Source: an uncultured bacterium (lineage in GTDB: Bacteria; Bacillota_I; Bacilli_A; RFN20; CAG-826). Taken from it: a DNA stretch of 64,000 nt. Each line of letters begins with the position of its first letter. Within the stretch, counting starts at the first letter, position 1. Below are positions 35,293 to 44,010 of this stretch, one piece after another. The DNA lies in NCBI GenBank assembly GCA_949299395.1, contig CASGAB010000001.1:72365-136364 (forward strand). The letters are read 5' to 3'. The notes beneath the pieces are model-generated. The model was not told the DNA's origin. It was given only the letters and a program-made list of their open reading frames with translations, and did no database searches. The translations under genes were made by a program, and so were the position numbers.

Positions 35293-35955
35293 TTATAGGT
35301 TTAAATACTTTTCCAAATCATTTAACATTTCTTGCAATTTATTAAATGCTGCTGATAAAGGGTAGCCGTCAATAAAACAGTGAGAAACAGTAATATTTAA
35401 AGTTAAATAGTAATGATTATTTTTTTCATCTAATTGATATTTATCAAAACAAATACGAGGAACGCTGCTAGAAGTATAGTTTCTACTTGGAGTAGGATGT
35501 TTCATTGAAACGTAAGAAATAGTAGGAACGCTGGTCATATAATAAACAGCGTAATTTTCATCATTATATTGTTCATCAATATCTGTTCTTTTCTTTATTA
35601 CATCAATATTTTCTCTTACTTCTTTATAAAAAGTTTTAAAAGAGTCGTGAAGTTTAGAATAAGCATTATAATAAACTCCATTATCTGCCATGACAGTATA
35701 AGTTGGATCAATGTTTTCAAAATAAACGATTTCATTATTTATTTCTCTAAGATGGAACTCATAAACACTATTCATAGCAAGAGTTGTTAAATATAAAAAC
35801 GGTATAAAAAATGAAATTTTCTTTTCATTTTTATATTTAACAAGGTTTGTAACATCCATACGGACATCAAAACCATAAGTTGGATCATCAAAAGTTCTAA
35901 AATAATTATATTGATTACGTTTTTTGAAAGTCTTTTTATCTATAATTTTCATCAT
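35293..35955 (-). CDS. Chloramphenicol acetyltransferase-like protein (CatA fold)
   Basis: 220-residue member of the CAT fold. The start FKKRNQYNYFRTFDDPTYGF matches the CAT N-terminus (W..k..f..f...pc). The catalytic region NITVSHCFIDGYPLSAAF keeps the base histidine and Asp-Gly of HHxxxDG, while the preceding histidine is Ser. NYTSSSVPRICFDKY corresponds to the substrate-side S.P W.. region. It may acetylate chloramphenicol or another hydroxylated substrate; many such homologues confer no resistance. AAAGG lies before the MMK start. Monocistronic. Confidence 0.75.
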   Translation of the reverse strand: MMKIIDKKTFKKRNQYNYFRTFDDPTYGFDVRMDVTNLVKYKNEKKISFFIPFLYLTTLAMNSVYEFHLREINNEIVYFENIDPTYTVMADNGVYYNAYSKLHDSFKTFYKEVRENIDVIKKRTDIDEQYNDENYAVYYMTSVPTISYVSMKHPTPSRNYTSSSVPRICFDKYQLDEKNNHYYLTLNITVSHCFIDGYPLSAAFNKLQEMLNDLEKYLNL

Positions 35956-36037
35956 ATATACCTTTAAAATTATATAATAAGAGCGAAAATTGTTAAATAT
36001 TTGATATAATAATTAAAGTTTAAAGGGAAGAAACAAT

Positions 36038-38449
36038 ATGTATATTAAAGAAGAATTAAAGAGTTTAAGTATTGAAGAAAAAATTGCTTTTTTAAGAGGA
36101 AAAGATAGTTGGACAACTGTTCCTTTAGAAAAAATTAATCTTAAAAGTATCAGAATGAGTGATGGTCCACATGGATTAAGAAAAGAAAGAAGCGATACTG
36201 AAGGATTAATGATGGAATCTTATCCAGCAGTTTGTTTTCCAACCGCTTCTTTAAGTGCATGTTCATTTGATAAAGAACTTCTTTATGAAATCGGAAGAAG
36301 AATTGGTAATGAAGCAAAAAATCAAAATATCCAAATTGTTTTAGGTCCTGCAATTAATATTAAAAGAAATCCATTATGTGGTAGAAATTTCGAATATTTT
36401 AGTGAAGATCCATTTTTAACTGGTGAATTAGCTACATATTTTATTAACGGCGTTCAATCTAATGGAGTTGGAGCATGTATTAAACACTATGCTGTTAATA
36501 GTGAAGAATTAGATAGAGCAAGAATCAATGAAGTTGTTGATGATAGAGCTTTAAGAGAAATTTATTTAGAGGCTTTTAGAAAAGCAATTGTTGCATCTCA
36601 ACCAGCAACAATTATGCCTTCTTATAATAAAGTTAATGGTTATTATGCATGTGAAAACAAATATTTATTAACTGATATTTTAAGAAAAGAATGGGGATTT
36701 AAAGGAATTACTATTTCAGATTGGGGCGCAGTTAATGATCCAAGTTTATCAATCAAAAATGGTCTTGATTTAGAAATGCCTAATTCAAGTAATATTAATT
36801 ATTTCAATGTTTTAGAAGATTATCGTCAAAATAAAATTAGCGAAGAACAAATTAATGTTCCGGTTGAAAGAAACATTAATCTTTTTAGAAAATATGAAAA
36901 CAATAAAGCTAGTGAATGTAATTATCAAGAAGATCATGAATTTGCAGTAAAAGCAGCAGAAGAATCAATTGTTTTACTTAAAAATGATGGAAAATTATTA
37001 CCATTAAATGATAATGATACAGTTTTATTTGTTGGTGAATTTATTAACCGTCCAAGATATCAAGGCTTAGGTTCTTCAAAAATTAATCCTTATAGATTAA
37101 CAGGCTTTTTAAAAGAATTAGAAAAATATTCATCACATTATCAATATGCTAGAGGATATGATTCAACTTCTTTATCAAATACTAAAAAATTAGTTAAAGA
37201 AGTAGTAGAAATTGCTAAAAACAAGAATAAAGTCGTTGTTTTCTTAGGTTTAACTCAAACAATTGAGAGTGAAGGTTATGACCGTAAGGATGCTCGTTTA
37301 CCAGAAGCTCAACTTTTATTAATTGATGAATTAACAAAAGTTAATCCCAATATAATTGTTGTTCTAGAAAATGGTTCAGTTATTGAGCTTCCTTTTGTTG
37401 ATAAAATTAGAGGCTTAATTGAAACTTATTTAGGTGGAGAAGGAATTAACGAAGCTTTATTAAAGATTTTATATGGAAGAGTTAATCCTAGTGGTAGACT
37501 TGCTGAAACATTCTTTAAAAAGTTAGATGATTCTGTAATGAAAAATTATTTAACTAATAATCGATTTGATAATTTACATAAAGAATCAATCTTTGTTGGA
37601 TATCGTTATTATGCATCTCATATAGAAAAAGTTTTATTCCCATTTGGATATGGAATTTCTTATTCAACATTAAGTTATTCTAATTTTAAGATTGATAAAG
37701 AAATGATTAATGTTGATGAAGATGTAAAAGTTTCTTTTGATATTACAAATCATACTGATATCGACTCAAAAGAAGTTGTTCAACTTTATGTTTCTAAACC
37801 AAATGATGTAGTTTTTAATGCCAAAAGAGAATTAAAAGAATTTAAAAAAGTATTAGTTAAAGGAAATTCTACAGTCCATGTTGAATTAACTTTACCTTAT
37901 AGTGCATTTACTTATTATGATATTGGAGTTAAAAACTATATTGTTCAAGATGGCATCTATAAAATTGAAATTAATAAAGATTCACTTACTGTTATTAATA
38001 AATTTGAAGTTAAAGTTAATGGAGTAGTTATGGATTATAGTGATTCTCCATATTATTTAAAAGCACATAAATACTTTAAATGTAATGTTGAGGATATTAA
38101 AGATAATGAATTTTTAGAACTAGATAAAACAATGAATATTAAAGTTTTAGATCCTTCTAAGATAGTTCATGATATTAATTCTTCAGTTGATTTAGCAATT
38201 TATTATAATAGTAAGGGCGCTAAACTTCTTAAAAAGATCTTAAGTAATGTTAAAGAAGTTAAAAATAATGATTTTATTAAAGAAGTATTATTTTCTTCCC
38301 CAATTAGACAACTTCGTTATTTTGGAGAAAATTTGCTTAAAGAAGAAGGAGTTAAAATACTTATCGATATCTTAAATGATAAAGAATATATCAAAAACAT
38401 TTATCGTTTATTAAAGAGTATGGCTAAAAATGGAAAAAGGAACAAGTAA
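36038..38449 (+). CDS. Glycoside hydrolase family 3 (beta-glucosidase-like)
   Basis: Cytoplasmic exo-glycosidase, 803 residues, no signal peptide. The catalytic barrel has MSDGPHGLR, CIKHYAVNSEE (Lys149-His150) and the nucleophile Asp228 in TISDWGAVND. The second domain (FLGLTQTIESEGYDR, NPSGRLAETF) and a fibronectin-III-like domain (FDITNHTDIDSKEVVQLYV) follow. About 120 C-terminal residues after the Fn3-like domain are helical and not recognised. It probably releases terminal beta-linked sugars from imported oligosaccharides. AAGGGAAG ribosome binding site; a terminator overlaps its stop. Confidence 0.9.
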   Translation: MYIKEELKSLSIEEKIAFLRGKDSWTTVPLEKINLKSIRMSDGPHGLRKERSDTEGLMMESYPAVCFPTASLSACSFDKELLYEIGRRIGNEAKNQNIQIVLGPAINIKRNPLCGRNFEYFSEDPFLTGELATYFINGVQSNGVGACIKHYAVNSEELDRARINEVVDDRALREIYLEAFRKAIVASQPATIMPSYNKVNGYYACENKYLLTDILRKEWGFKGITISDWGAVNDPSLSIKNGLDLEMPNSSNINYFNVLEDYRQNKISEEQINVPVERNINLFRKYENNKASECNYQEDHEFAVKAAEESIVLLKNDGKLLPLNDNDTVLFVGEFINRPRYQGLGSSKINPYRLTGFLKELEKYSSHYQYARGYDSTSLSNTKKLVKEVVEIAKNKNKVVVFLGLTQTIESEGYDRKDARLPEAQLLLIDELTKVNPNIIVVLENGSVIELPFVDKIRGLIETYLGGEGINEALLKILYGRVNPSGRLAETFFKKLDDSVMKNYLTNNRFDNLHKESIFVGYRYYASHIEKVLFPFGYGISYSTLSYSNFKIDKEMINVDEDVKVSFDITNHTDIDSKEVVQLYVSKPNDVVFNAKRELKEFKKVLVKGNSTVHVELTLPYSAFTYYDIGVKNYIVQDGIYKIEINKDSLTVINKFEVKVNGVVMDYSDSPYYLKAHKYFKCNVEDIKDNEFLELDKTMNIKVLDPSKIVHDINSSVDLAIYYNSKGAKLLKKILSNVKEVKNNDFIKEVLFSSPIRQLRYFGENLLKEEGVKILIDILNDKEYIKNIYRLLKSMAKNGKRNK

Positions 38450-38463
38450 GATTGTTCCTTTTA
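38434..38463 (+). terminator. Terminator overlapping the end of the GH3 gene
   Basis: AAAAGGAACAA, loop GTAAGA, TTGTTCCTTTT; the left arm codes for the last residues of the GH3 protein. Confidence 0.85.
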
Positions 38464-38498
38464 TCTTTATTAAATAGAGAATATAATCTTTACTTAGT

Positions 38499-39461
38499 AT
38501 GAAAAGAAAAGAGTTAAAAGGTAGTTTTATTCTTCTTCTTGTAGCCTTTTTATGGGGTGTATCTTTTGTCTTTCAATCAATTGCATCTAAATATATGGAT
38601 GCTTATACAATTCTTTATTTAAGAAGTATTATAGGAGCGTTAACTATATTGCCGTTTTTAATATATTTTTTAATTAAAGATAGAAAAAATAATATTAAAT
38701 ATAAAAAGATAGATTTAGTAATTGGTCCTATATTATGTGGGGCAGCTTTATTACTTGCTTCTTTACTTCAACAAATTGGTTTAGAAACAGTAAGTGCTGG
38801 TAAAACTGGATTTTTAACTTCTTTATATATAATACTTGTTCCAATATTTGGTTTATTTTTACATAAAAAGTTAGGGTTAAACGTAATAGTTTCTATTGGC
38901 ATAGCTTTAGTTGGGTTATTATTGCTTTCCTTTGATTTTTCTAGTGGATTTAGTTTTTCAACTGGCGATTTACTAATTTTATGTGGAACAATATTTTTTG
39001 CTATTCAAATATTATTAGTTGATCATTTTTCTAAAAAAATAAATGTTTATTATCTTTCTTTTGGTCAACTTATTATTCAAGGGATAGTTTCTTTTGTTAT
39101 TAGACTCATTTTAGGATTTGATATTTCCAAGCTTAGTGTTTTAGGAAATATCGAACCTTTAATTGCAATATTATTTATTGGAGTTATATCTAGTGGGGTT
39201 GCTTATACACTTCAAATGGTTGGTCAAAAAGATGTTAATTCAACAGTTTCTAGTCTTTTACTTTCACTTGAAAGTGTTTTTAGTGCGGTCTCTGCAGTGA
39301 TTATTTATCAATTTTATAAGTTTTCGAATGTTGATCAAAATATGTCTTTAGAGGAAATTTTTGGCTCAATTATTATGTTTATTGCGGTAATTATCTCTCA
39401 ATTACCACCTGAACGGTTTAAGAAAAAGAAGAAAGCAGAAGAAGAAAAAAGTGAAAATTAA
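38499..39461 (+). CDS. EamA/DMT-family transporter
   Basis: Membrane transporter of the drug/metabolite superfamily, 320 residues with about ten membrane segments in two EamA repeats. The N-terminal FILLLVAFLWGVSFVFQSIA is the typical first helix (AalaWG.sf), and GVISSGVAYTLQMVGQKDVNS plus LLLSLESVFSAVSAV mark the second repeat. Substrate cannot be predicted. A TATAAT at 38482-38487 sits only 11 nt before the ATG and there is no ribosome binding site, so the leader would be about 5 nt. A charged Lys/Glu tail ends the protein. Confidence 0.85.
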   Translation: MKRKELKGSFILLLVAFLWGVSFVFQSIASKYMDAYTILYLRSIIGALTILPFLIYFLIKDRKNNIKYKKIDLVIGPILCGAALLLASLLQQIGLETVSAGKTGFLTSLYIILVPIFGLFLHKKLGLNVIVSIGIALVGLLLLSFDFSSGFSFSTGDLLILCGTIFFAIQILLVDHFSKKINVYYLSFGQLIIQGIVSFVIRLILGFDISKLSVLGNIEPLIAILFIGVISSGVAYTLQMVGQKDVNSTVSSLLLSLESVFSAVSAVIIYQFYKFSNVDQNMSLEEIFGSIIMFIAVIISQLPPERFKKKKKAEEEKSEN

Positions 39462-39500
39462 AACTTTCGAAAGTTTCGTTTGAAATCATAATTCGAAAGT
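39461..39500. promoter_or_regulatory. Candidate DeoR operator A (palindrome plus TTTCGTTT)
   Basis: A perfect 16-bp palindrome AAACTTTCGAAAGTTT (39461-39476) runs into TTTCGTTTGAAA (39474-39485), and ATTCGAAAGT follows at 39491-39500. The same TTTCG core recurs in three other gaps of the 39-54 kb island. It lies about 80-120 nt upstream of the ECF S component gene; the palindrome may alternatively act as a terminator of the EamA gene. Confidence 0.45.
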
Positions 39501-39578
39501 ATAACAAATTATTTTATTAAAGTATTTGCTTTAAGATAGCGCATTATAATATAAATTAATCAACGGAGATTTACTTTT

Positions 39579-40217
39579 ATGACGAAAAGAGCACTTATTA
39601 TTAGCAAAATTTCTTTAGCGGCAATGTTCTTAGCAATTTGTTGGCTAATTCCAAGTTTAACTGGTCGTGTACCTGAATTAGGAAGAGTATTCTTACTTAT
39701 GCACATTCCAGTAATGATTTGCGGCTTTGTTTTAGGCCCTGTTTATGGTGCATTTATTGGATTTGTAGCACCATTAACAAATACTTTATTTTTTGTAACT
39801 CCACCTATTACCTCTTCGGTTCCTATGGCTTTCGAATTAGCTGTTTACGGTTCTGTTGTCGGTTTTTTGTTTGCGATTTTTGTAAAGAAATTTAAAAAAC
39901 TTGATAGCATTATTTTTATTTATATTTCTTTAGTTATTGCGATGATCTTAGGTAGAGCTGTTGGTGGTATCGTAAGTTATATTTATAATGTTGCTTCTGG
40001 AAACGAATATACAGCAATTGCATATTGGACAGGTTATTTTGCTCAAGGATGGCCTGGAATGATTATTCAAATTGTACTTATTCCTTCAATTATTCGTTTA
40101 CTTTATGGACAAAATATTATTCAAAAATTCTTACCTGATTATAAATTCGTTTCTAAAGGTGAAGAAACAGTCAAAAAAGAAGAAAATAATCAAGTAAACA
40201 AGGTTGAAAATAATTAA
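39579..40217 (+). CDS. ECF transporter S component, substrate unknown
   Basis: Membrane substrate-binding subunit of an energy-coupling-factor (vitamin) importer, 212 residues with about six helices. The start MTKRALIISKISLAAMFLAICWLIP and the LLMHIPVMICGFVLGPVYGAFIGFVAPL segment are typical of S components that share the common EcfT/EcfA module; those genes are not in the window. A helix-proximal GRAVGGIVSYIYN and charged C-terminal tail follow. It is followed after 2 nt by a small kinase gene, which suggests import followed by phosphorylation of a nucleoside or vitamin. CGGAG ribosome binding site. Confidence 0.75.
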   Translation: MTKRALIISKISLAAMFLAICWLIPSLTGRVPELGRVFLLMHIPVMICGFVLGPVYGAFIGFVAPLTNTLFFVTPPITSSVPMAFELAVYGSVVGFLFAIFVKKFKKLDSIIFIYISLVIAMILGRAVGGIVSYIYNVASGNEYTAIAYWTGYFAQGWPGMIIQIVLIPSIIRLLYGQNIIQKFLPDYKFVSKGEETVKKEENNQVNKVENN

Positions 40218-40219
40218 TA

Positions 40220-40807
40220 ATGTTTAAATTTGATTTTATTAAAAATAAAATTGATGAATTATTAAAAGAAAAAGAATCTATTATTATTGCTATTGATGGT
40301 GATAGTTGTAGTGGTAAATCCACTCTAGCTTCTTTAATTAATGATTATTATAAAAATGAAGTAAATATTATTCATGTCGATGATTTTTATCTTAATAATA
40401 AAGGAAACATCGACATGAATAAGATAAACACTACTTTTGATGGTAATATTGATTATTTAAAATTAAATGAAGTTATAAATAATTTAGTTAAAAAAGATGA
40501 ATTTATTTATAAAACATTTAATTGTATGAACCAAAAGTATAGTGATGATATTCCTTTTAAAAAGAAGAAAATCAATATAGTTGAAGGAAGTTATTCACTT
40601 AATATCAATAAAATTGGTTATAAATATTATGATTTATCTTTATTTTTAAAAATAAGTGAAGAAGAACAAAAAGAAAGATTATTAAAAAGAAATCCATCTA
40701 AATATGAAATGTTTATTTCTAAGTGGGTGGTCTTAGAAAAGAACTATCAAAAACATTATAAAATCGAAGAAACTGCAGATTTTTTAATAAATGTAAGTGA
40801 GATATAG
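40220..40807 (+). CDS. Uridine-kinase-like P-loop kinase
   Basis: 195-residue kinase-like protein. Walker A IAIDGDSCSGKST lies near residues 22-34, IIHVDDFYLNN (catalytic Asp-Asp and Phe-Tyr) follows, then VEGSYSLN, and a LID-like KERLLKRNP. This arrangement matches the uridine kinase / phosphoribulokinase superfamily, which also includes pantothenate and nicotinamide riboside kinases. It begins two nucleotides after the ECF S-component stop with no ribosome binding site, so translation is coupled. The phosphate acceptor is probably the imported compound. Confidence 0.75.
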   Translation: MFKFDFIKNKIDELLKEKESIIIAIDGDSCSGKSTLASLINDYYKNEVNIIHVDDFYLNNKGNIDMNKINTTFDGNIDYLKLNEVINNLVKKDEFIYKTFNCMNQKYSDDIPFKKKKINIVEGSYSLNINKIGYKYYDLSLFLKISEEEQKERLLKRNPSKYEMFISKWVVLEKNYQKHYKIEETADFLINVSEI

Positions 40808-40880
40808 TTAGTTTTGTTTCGTTCGAAACTATTTTTAGATTATTCGAAAGACTTTCACAAGATCGCGAAAGTCTTTTATT
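40808..40880 (+). promoter_or_regulatory. Candidate DeoR operator B and terminator before the TIM-larA operon
   Basis: GTTTCGTTCGAAAC (40816-40829) is an inverted repeat with the TTTCG core. AAAGACTTTC (40847-40856) and GAAAGTCTTT (40867-40876) with a following T-run form a terminator for the ECF/kinase pair, itself built from the same CTTTCG-like word. Both precede the TIM-like gene. Confidence 0.5.
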
Positions 40881-40941
40881 TTAGAGTCTTTTTTTCATTA
40901 CTTTGATTTCTTAAAATATTATTAATGTAAGGGCTTTCATA

Positions 40942-41751
40942 ATGAAAAAAATCTATTTAAACTTAAAAAGATTCGATATTCCTAGAGAATTAGGAGGTAT
41001 CAATGACACAGCCTTAAACGAAAGTTATGGTAAAACAATCGTTAAAGGCATTGAAGAAATGAATTTAGACATACCAATTACTATTTATTTCCAAGAATCT
41101 AATTTATTTAGCGCTTTATCAGAAGCTAAAAAGATTCATATTGGATGTCAAAGCGTACACTATGGAGATGTTGCTCCAGGTGGGAATTTTGGTGCATTTA
41201 CAACTTCAAGAACCGCTCGATCAATGAAAGCAATTGGAGTTAACGATACATTAATCGGTCACTGTGAAGAAAGAAACCATTTAAATTATTTAACTTCTTT
41301 AAATGGCGGAACTTATGATATTAATTTAATTTTAAATAAAGAAGTTAAGTTAGCTACTGACTTGGGAATGAATGTTCTTTATTGCATTGGTGAAAAGAGT
41401 GAAGAACAAGATAGAAAATATGAAGTTTTAAAGAATCAACTTGAAGTTGGACTTAAAGACGTCGATTTAAGTAAAGTTACAATTGCATATGAACCTGTCT
41501 GGGCAATTGGACCTGGAAAAACTCCACCAGATAGAGAATATATTGAAGATATAGTTAAACATATTAAGAGTATTGTTCCTTGCGAAGTCGTTTATGGTGG
41601 AGGATTAAAACTCGAAAATGCAAAAATGTTAGCATCAATTCCTGAACTTGATGGTGGCTTAATTGCATTAACTAGGTTTGGACAAGATTTCGGATTCTAT
41701 CTCAAAGATTTTGAAGAAATCGTTAAAACATATAAGGAAGGGTTAAAGTAA
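40942..41751 (+). CDS. Triosephosphate isomerase paralogue
   Basis: 269-residue TIM-barrel protein. All four catalytic residues of triosephosphate isomerase are visible: Asn7 and Lys9 (LNLKRF), His107 (IGHCEER) and Glu184 (AYEPVWAIGPGKTPP). The phosphate-binding end differs: the usual GG of the VGGAS segment is replaced in LDGGLIALTRFG, and loop 6 has Pro for Thr. I therefore expect an isomerase for another ketose/aldose (phosphate), as with EryH of erythritol catabolism, rather than the housekeeping enzyme. It starts an operon with larA-like, nagB-like and ABC importer genes. Confidence 0.75.
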   Translation: MKKIYLNLKRFDIPRELGGINDTALNESYGKTIVKGIEEMNLDIPITIYFQESNLFSALSEAKKIHIGCQSVHYGDVAPGGNFGAFTTSRTARSMKAIGVNDTLIGHCEERNHLNYLTSLNGGTYDINLILNKEVKLATDLGMNVLYCIGEKSEEQDRKYEVLKNQLEVGLKDVDLSKVTIAYEPVWAIGPGKTPPDREYIEDIVKHIKSIVPCEVVYGGGLKLENAKMLASIPELDGGLIALTRFGQDFGFYLKDFEEIVKTYKEGLK

Positions 41752-41753
41752 GT

Positions 41754-43187
41754 ATGAAAGTAAAATTAGAATACGGCGATGGCCAAGTTGAAGTAGAAGT
41801 TCCTGAATCAAGTGATGTATTTGAAACAGGTGTTACTGTCAAAGACCCTAAAGGACTTGATGATGTTAAAGCAGCTACTTTAGAAGCATTAAGACATCCT
41901 TTAGATATGAAACCTATCAGTGAACTTGTTCACGAAGGAAGTAAAATTACTATCGTCTTCCCAGATAAAGTTAAAGGCGGATTCCAAGATGATTCTCATA
42001 GAAAAACATCTATCCCATTAATTATCGACGAATGTTTAAAAGCAGGCGCAAAAGAAGAAGATATTATGCTTATTTGTTCAAATGGTCTCCATAGAAAAAA
42101 TAAGCCAGAAGAAATTAGAAGAATATTAGGTGATGAACTCTTTGATAGATTCTATCCAAAAGGACAAATCATCAATCACGATAGTGAAGATCCAGAACAT
42201 ATTGTTGATCTTGGCTATGAACCAAAATTCCATGCAAAAGTTGTTATAAATAAGTACGTTTATGATAGCGATGTCACATTCTTAATTGGTCATACTCAAG
42301 GTAACCCATATGGTGGATATAGCGGCGGCTATAAACATTGTGCAACTGGTATCTCAAACTGGGAATCAATTTCTTCCCACCACTGTCCAGAAGTTATGCA
42401 TAGAGAAGACTTCGTTCCAGTTACTTCACATTCATTAATGAGACAAAAATTTGATGCTATTGGTGAATGGATGGAACACGGAATGGGTAGAAGCTTCTTC
42501 TGTGTCGATGCAGTATTAGATTCATTCTCACATCAAATCGCAGTTGTTGCTGGTGAAGCTCATGCAGTTGAAAAAGCAACACGGGAAATTGCAGATAAAA
42601 GAACTTACGTCCATTGGGCAAAGAAAAAATATGACGTTATTATTATGGGACTTCCAAATGATTTCCAATATGGAACACGTCAAGGAAGAAACCCAATCTT
42701 AATTGAACAAGCAATCGCTGCTCAAATCATTAGATTAAAGAGAGTTATGAGTGATAATCCCGTTATTATTGCTTTAGCTCAATGTGATGACTTCGGCGAT
42801 GAAGAATTCCCAGCAATGAAAGATGTCTTCGATTATTATGTTAATAATGGTAATACGCTTCCAGATATCGAACATTATTACGATAATATGGAAACTCAAA
42901 AATATATTGATGCTTACCGTTTCAATTATGCATTCCATCCATTCCACGCATTCTCAATGATCTCTTGTGCACATATTGCTGAAAGAGATTGTAAAGCTGT
43001 CTATATCGTTGGCGCTAAAAAACCAGGTTGGGCAAGAGAAATGGGCATGAAAACAAGAAATACAGTTATGGAAGCATATGAAGACGCTAAAAAATATGTT
43101 GGTGAAAATCCAAATGTCTTAGTCTTACCAATGACATTTAAACGTCCTTCAGTCCACTTATGTATGGAGGATGATAAAAATGAATAA
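41754..43187 (+). CDS. LarA-type nickel-dependent racemase/epimerase homologue
   Basis: 477-residue member of the lactate-racemase superfamily, whose members racemise or epimerise 2-hydroxy acids using the nickel-pincer (NPN) cofactor. The key residues of LarA (His108, His174, Lys184, His200) correspond to His113 (SNGLHRKN), His180 (LIGHTQGN), Lys194 (YSGGYKHC) and His210 (ISSHH). The DHTRP-type loop of true lactate racemase is absent, so another hydroxy acid, perhaps a sugar acid, is likely. No larB, larC or larE is in the window. It is two nucleotides after the TIM-like gene and overlaps the nagB-like gene. Confidence 0.8.
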   Translation: MKVKLEYGDGQVEVEVPESSDVFETGVTVKDPKGLDDVKAATLEALRHPLDMKPISELVHEGSKITIVFPDKVKGGFQDDSHRKTSIPLIIDECLKAGAKEEDIMLICSNGLHRKNKPEEIRRILGDELFDRFYPKGQIINHDSEDPEHIVDLGYEPKFHAKVVINKYVYDSDVTFLIGHTQGNPYGGYSGGYKHCATGISNWESISSHHCPEVMHREDFVPVTSHSLMRQKFDAIGEWMEHGMGRSFFCVDAVLDSFSHQIAVVAGEAHAVEKATREIADKRTYVHWAKKKYDVIIMGLPNDFQYGTRQGRNPILIEQAIAAQIIRLKRVMSDNPVIIALAQCDDFGDEEFPAMKDVFDYYVNNGNTLPDIEHYYDNMETQKYIDAYRFNYAFHPFHAFSMISCAHIAERDCKAVYIVGAKKPGWAREMGMKTRNTVMEAYEDAKKYVGENPNVLVLPMTFKRPSVHLCMEDDKNE

Positions 43188-43992
43188 AGATTTCTTAAAA
43201 ATTAAAGGAAATGATATCACAAAAGGTAGAATCCCAATTGATATCTATAAAGATAAAGAAACAACCTTTAAATCAATGGCTGATTTAATGGTTGATACTA
43301 TCTTAGAAAATAATAAATTGGGTAAAAAAACATTATTTATTGTTCCTTTAGGTCCTGTCGGACAATATAAATATTTCGTAGAAAGAGTTAATAAAGAAAG
43401 AATTTCTCTTAAAGATGTTACCTTTATTAACATGGATGAATATATGGATGATGAAACTCATTTAGTTTCATCATCAAATCCATTATCATTCAAAAAAATT
43501 ATGTATGAAATCTGTTATAACTTAATCGATAAAGACTTAATTATGGATGAATCACAAAGAATCTTCCCTAATTTAGAAAATATCGAAACAATTGATAAAG
43601 TTATAAAAGAACATGGCGGAGTTGATATTTGTTTCGGAGGTATTGGAATTACTGGTCATATCGCATTTAATGACCCACCTGAAAAAGGTGTTAGTGAAGA
43701 AGAATTTAAAAATCTTGGCACTAGAGTAGTAAGAATTACTGAAGCAACAAGAGTTGTTAACTCCATGGATGATTTTGATGGTGCATATTATCTTATGCCA
43801 GAATATGCAATTACCATTGGCTTTAAAGAAATATTATCTGCTAAAAAAATTAGATTGTATTGCTTTAGAAATTGGCATAGATCAGTCGTTAGAAGAGCTA
43901 GTTTCTTAGATAAAACTGTTTCTTATCCTGTAACATTACTTCAAGATCATGATGATACAAGGATTGGAATCAGTGAAGAATTAGCAGATTAA
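43180..43992 (+). CDS. NagB-fold protein (glucosamine-6-phosphate deaminase-like) with altered active site
   Basis: 271-residue protein related to glucosamine-6-phosphate deaminase. NMDEYM (Asp86) and GIGITGHIAFNDPP match NagB, but the residue equivalent to Asp141 is Thr158 and that to Glu148 is Asp165. The phosphate loop GLATGSTP is replaced by VPLGPVGQY. His160 is kept. It is therefore probably not a normal deaminase and may isomerise another sugar or sugar acid. The ATG at 43180 has GGAGG at proper spacing and overlaps the larA-like stop; the ATG at 43171 is too near the GGAGG. Confidence 0.75.
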   Translation: MNKDFLKIKGNDITKGRIPIDIYKDKETTFKSMADLMVDTILENNKLGKKTLFIVPLGPVGQYKYFVERVNKERISLKDVTFINMDEYMDDETHLVSSSNPLSFKKIMYEICYNLIDKDLIMDESQRIFPNLENIETIDKVIKEHGGVDICFGGIGITGHIAFNDPPEKGVSEEEFKNLGTRVVRITEATRVVNSMDDFDGAYYLMPEYAITIGFKEILSAKKIRLYCFRNWHRSVVRRASFLDKTVSYPVTLLQDHDDTRIGISEELAD

Positions 43993-44010
43993 TTAAAAGG
44001 AGTAGTTGTT

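Noticed and set aside
39579-40217. Riboflavin transporter RibU with an FMN riboswitch
   Set aside because: The leader of about 115 bases shows no FMN-riboswitch elements, and the protein lacks features I could tie to RibU.
41754-43187. True lactate racemase LarA
   Set aside because: Catalytic histidines and lysine are kept, but the DHTRP-type segment and the larBCE neighbours of lactate racemase are missing, so only superfamily membership is claimed.
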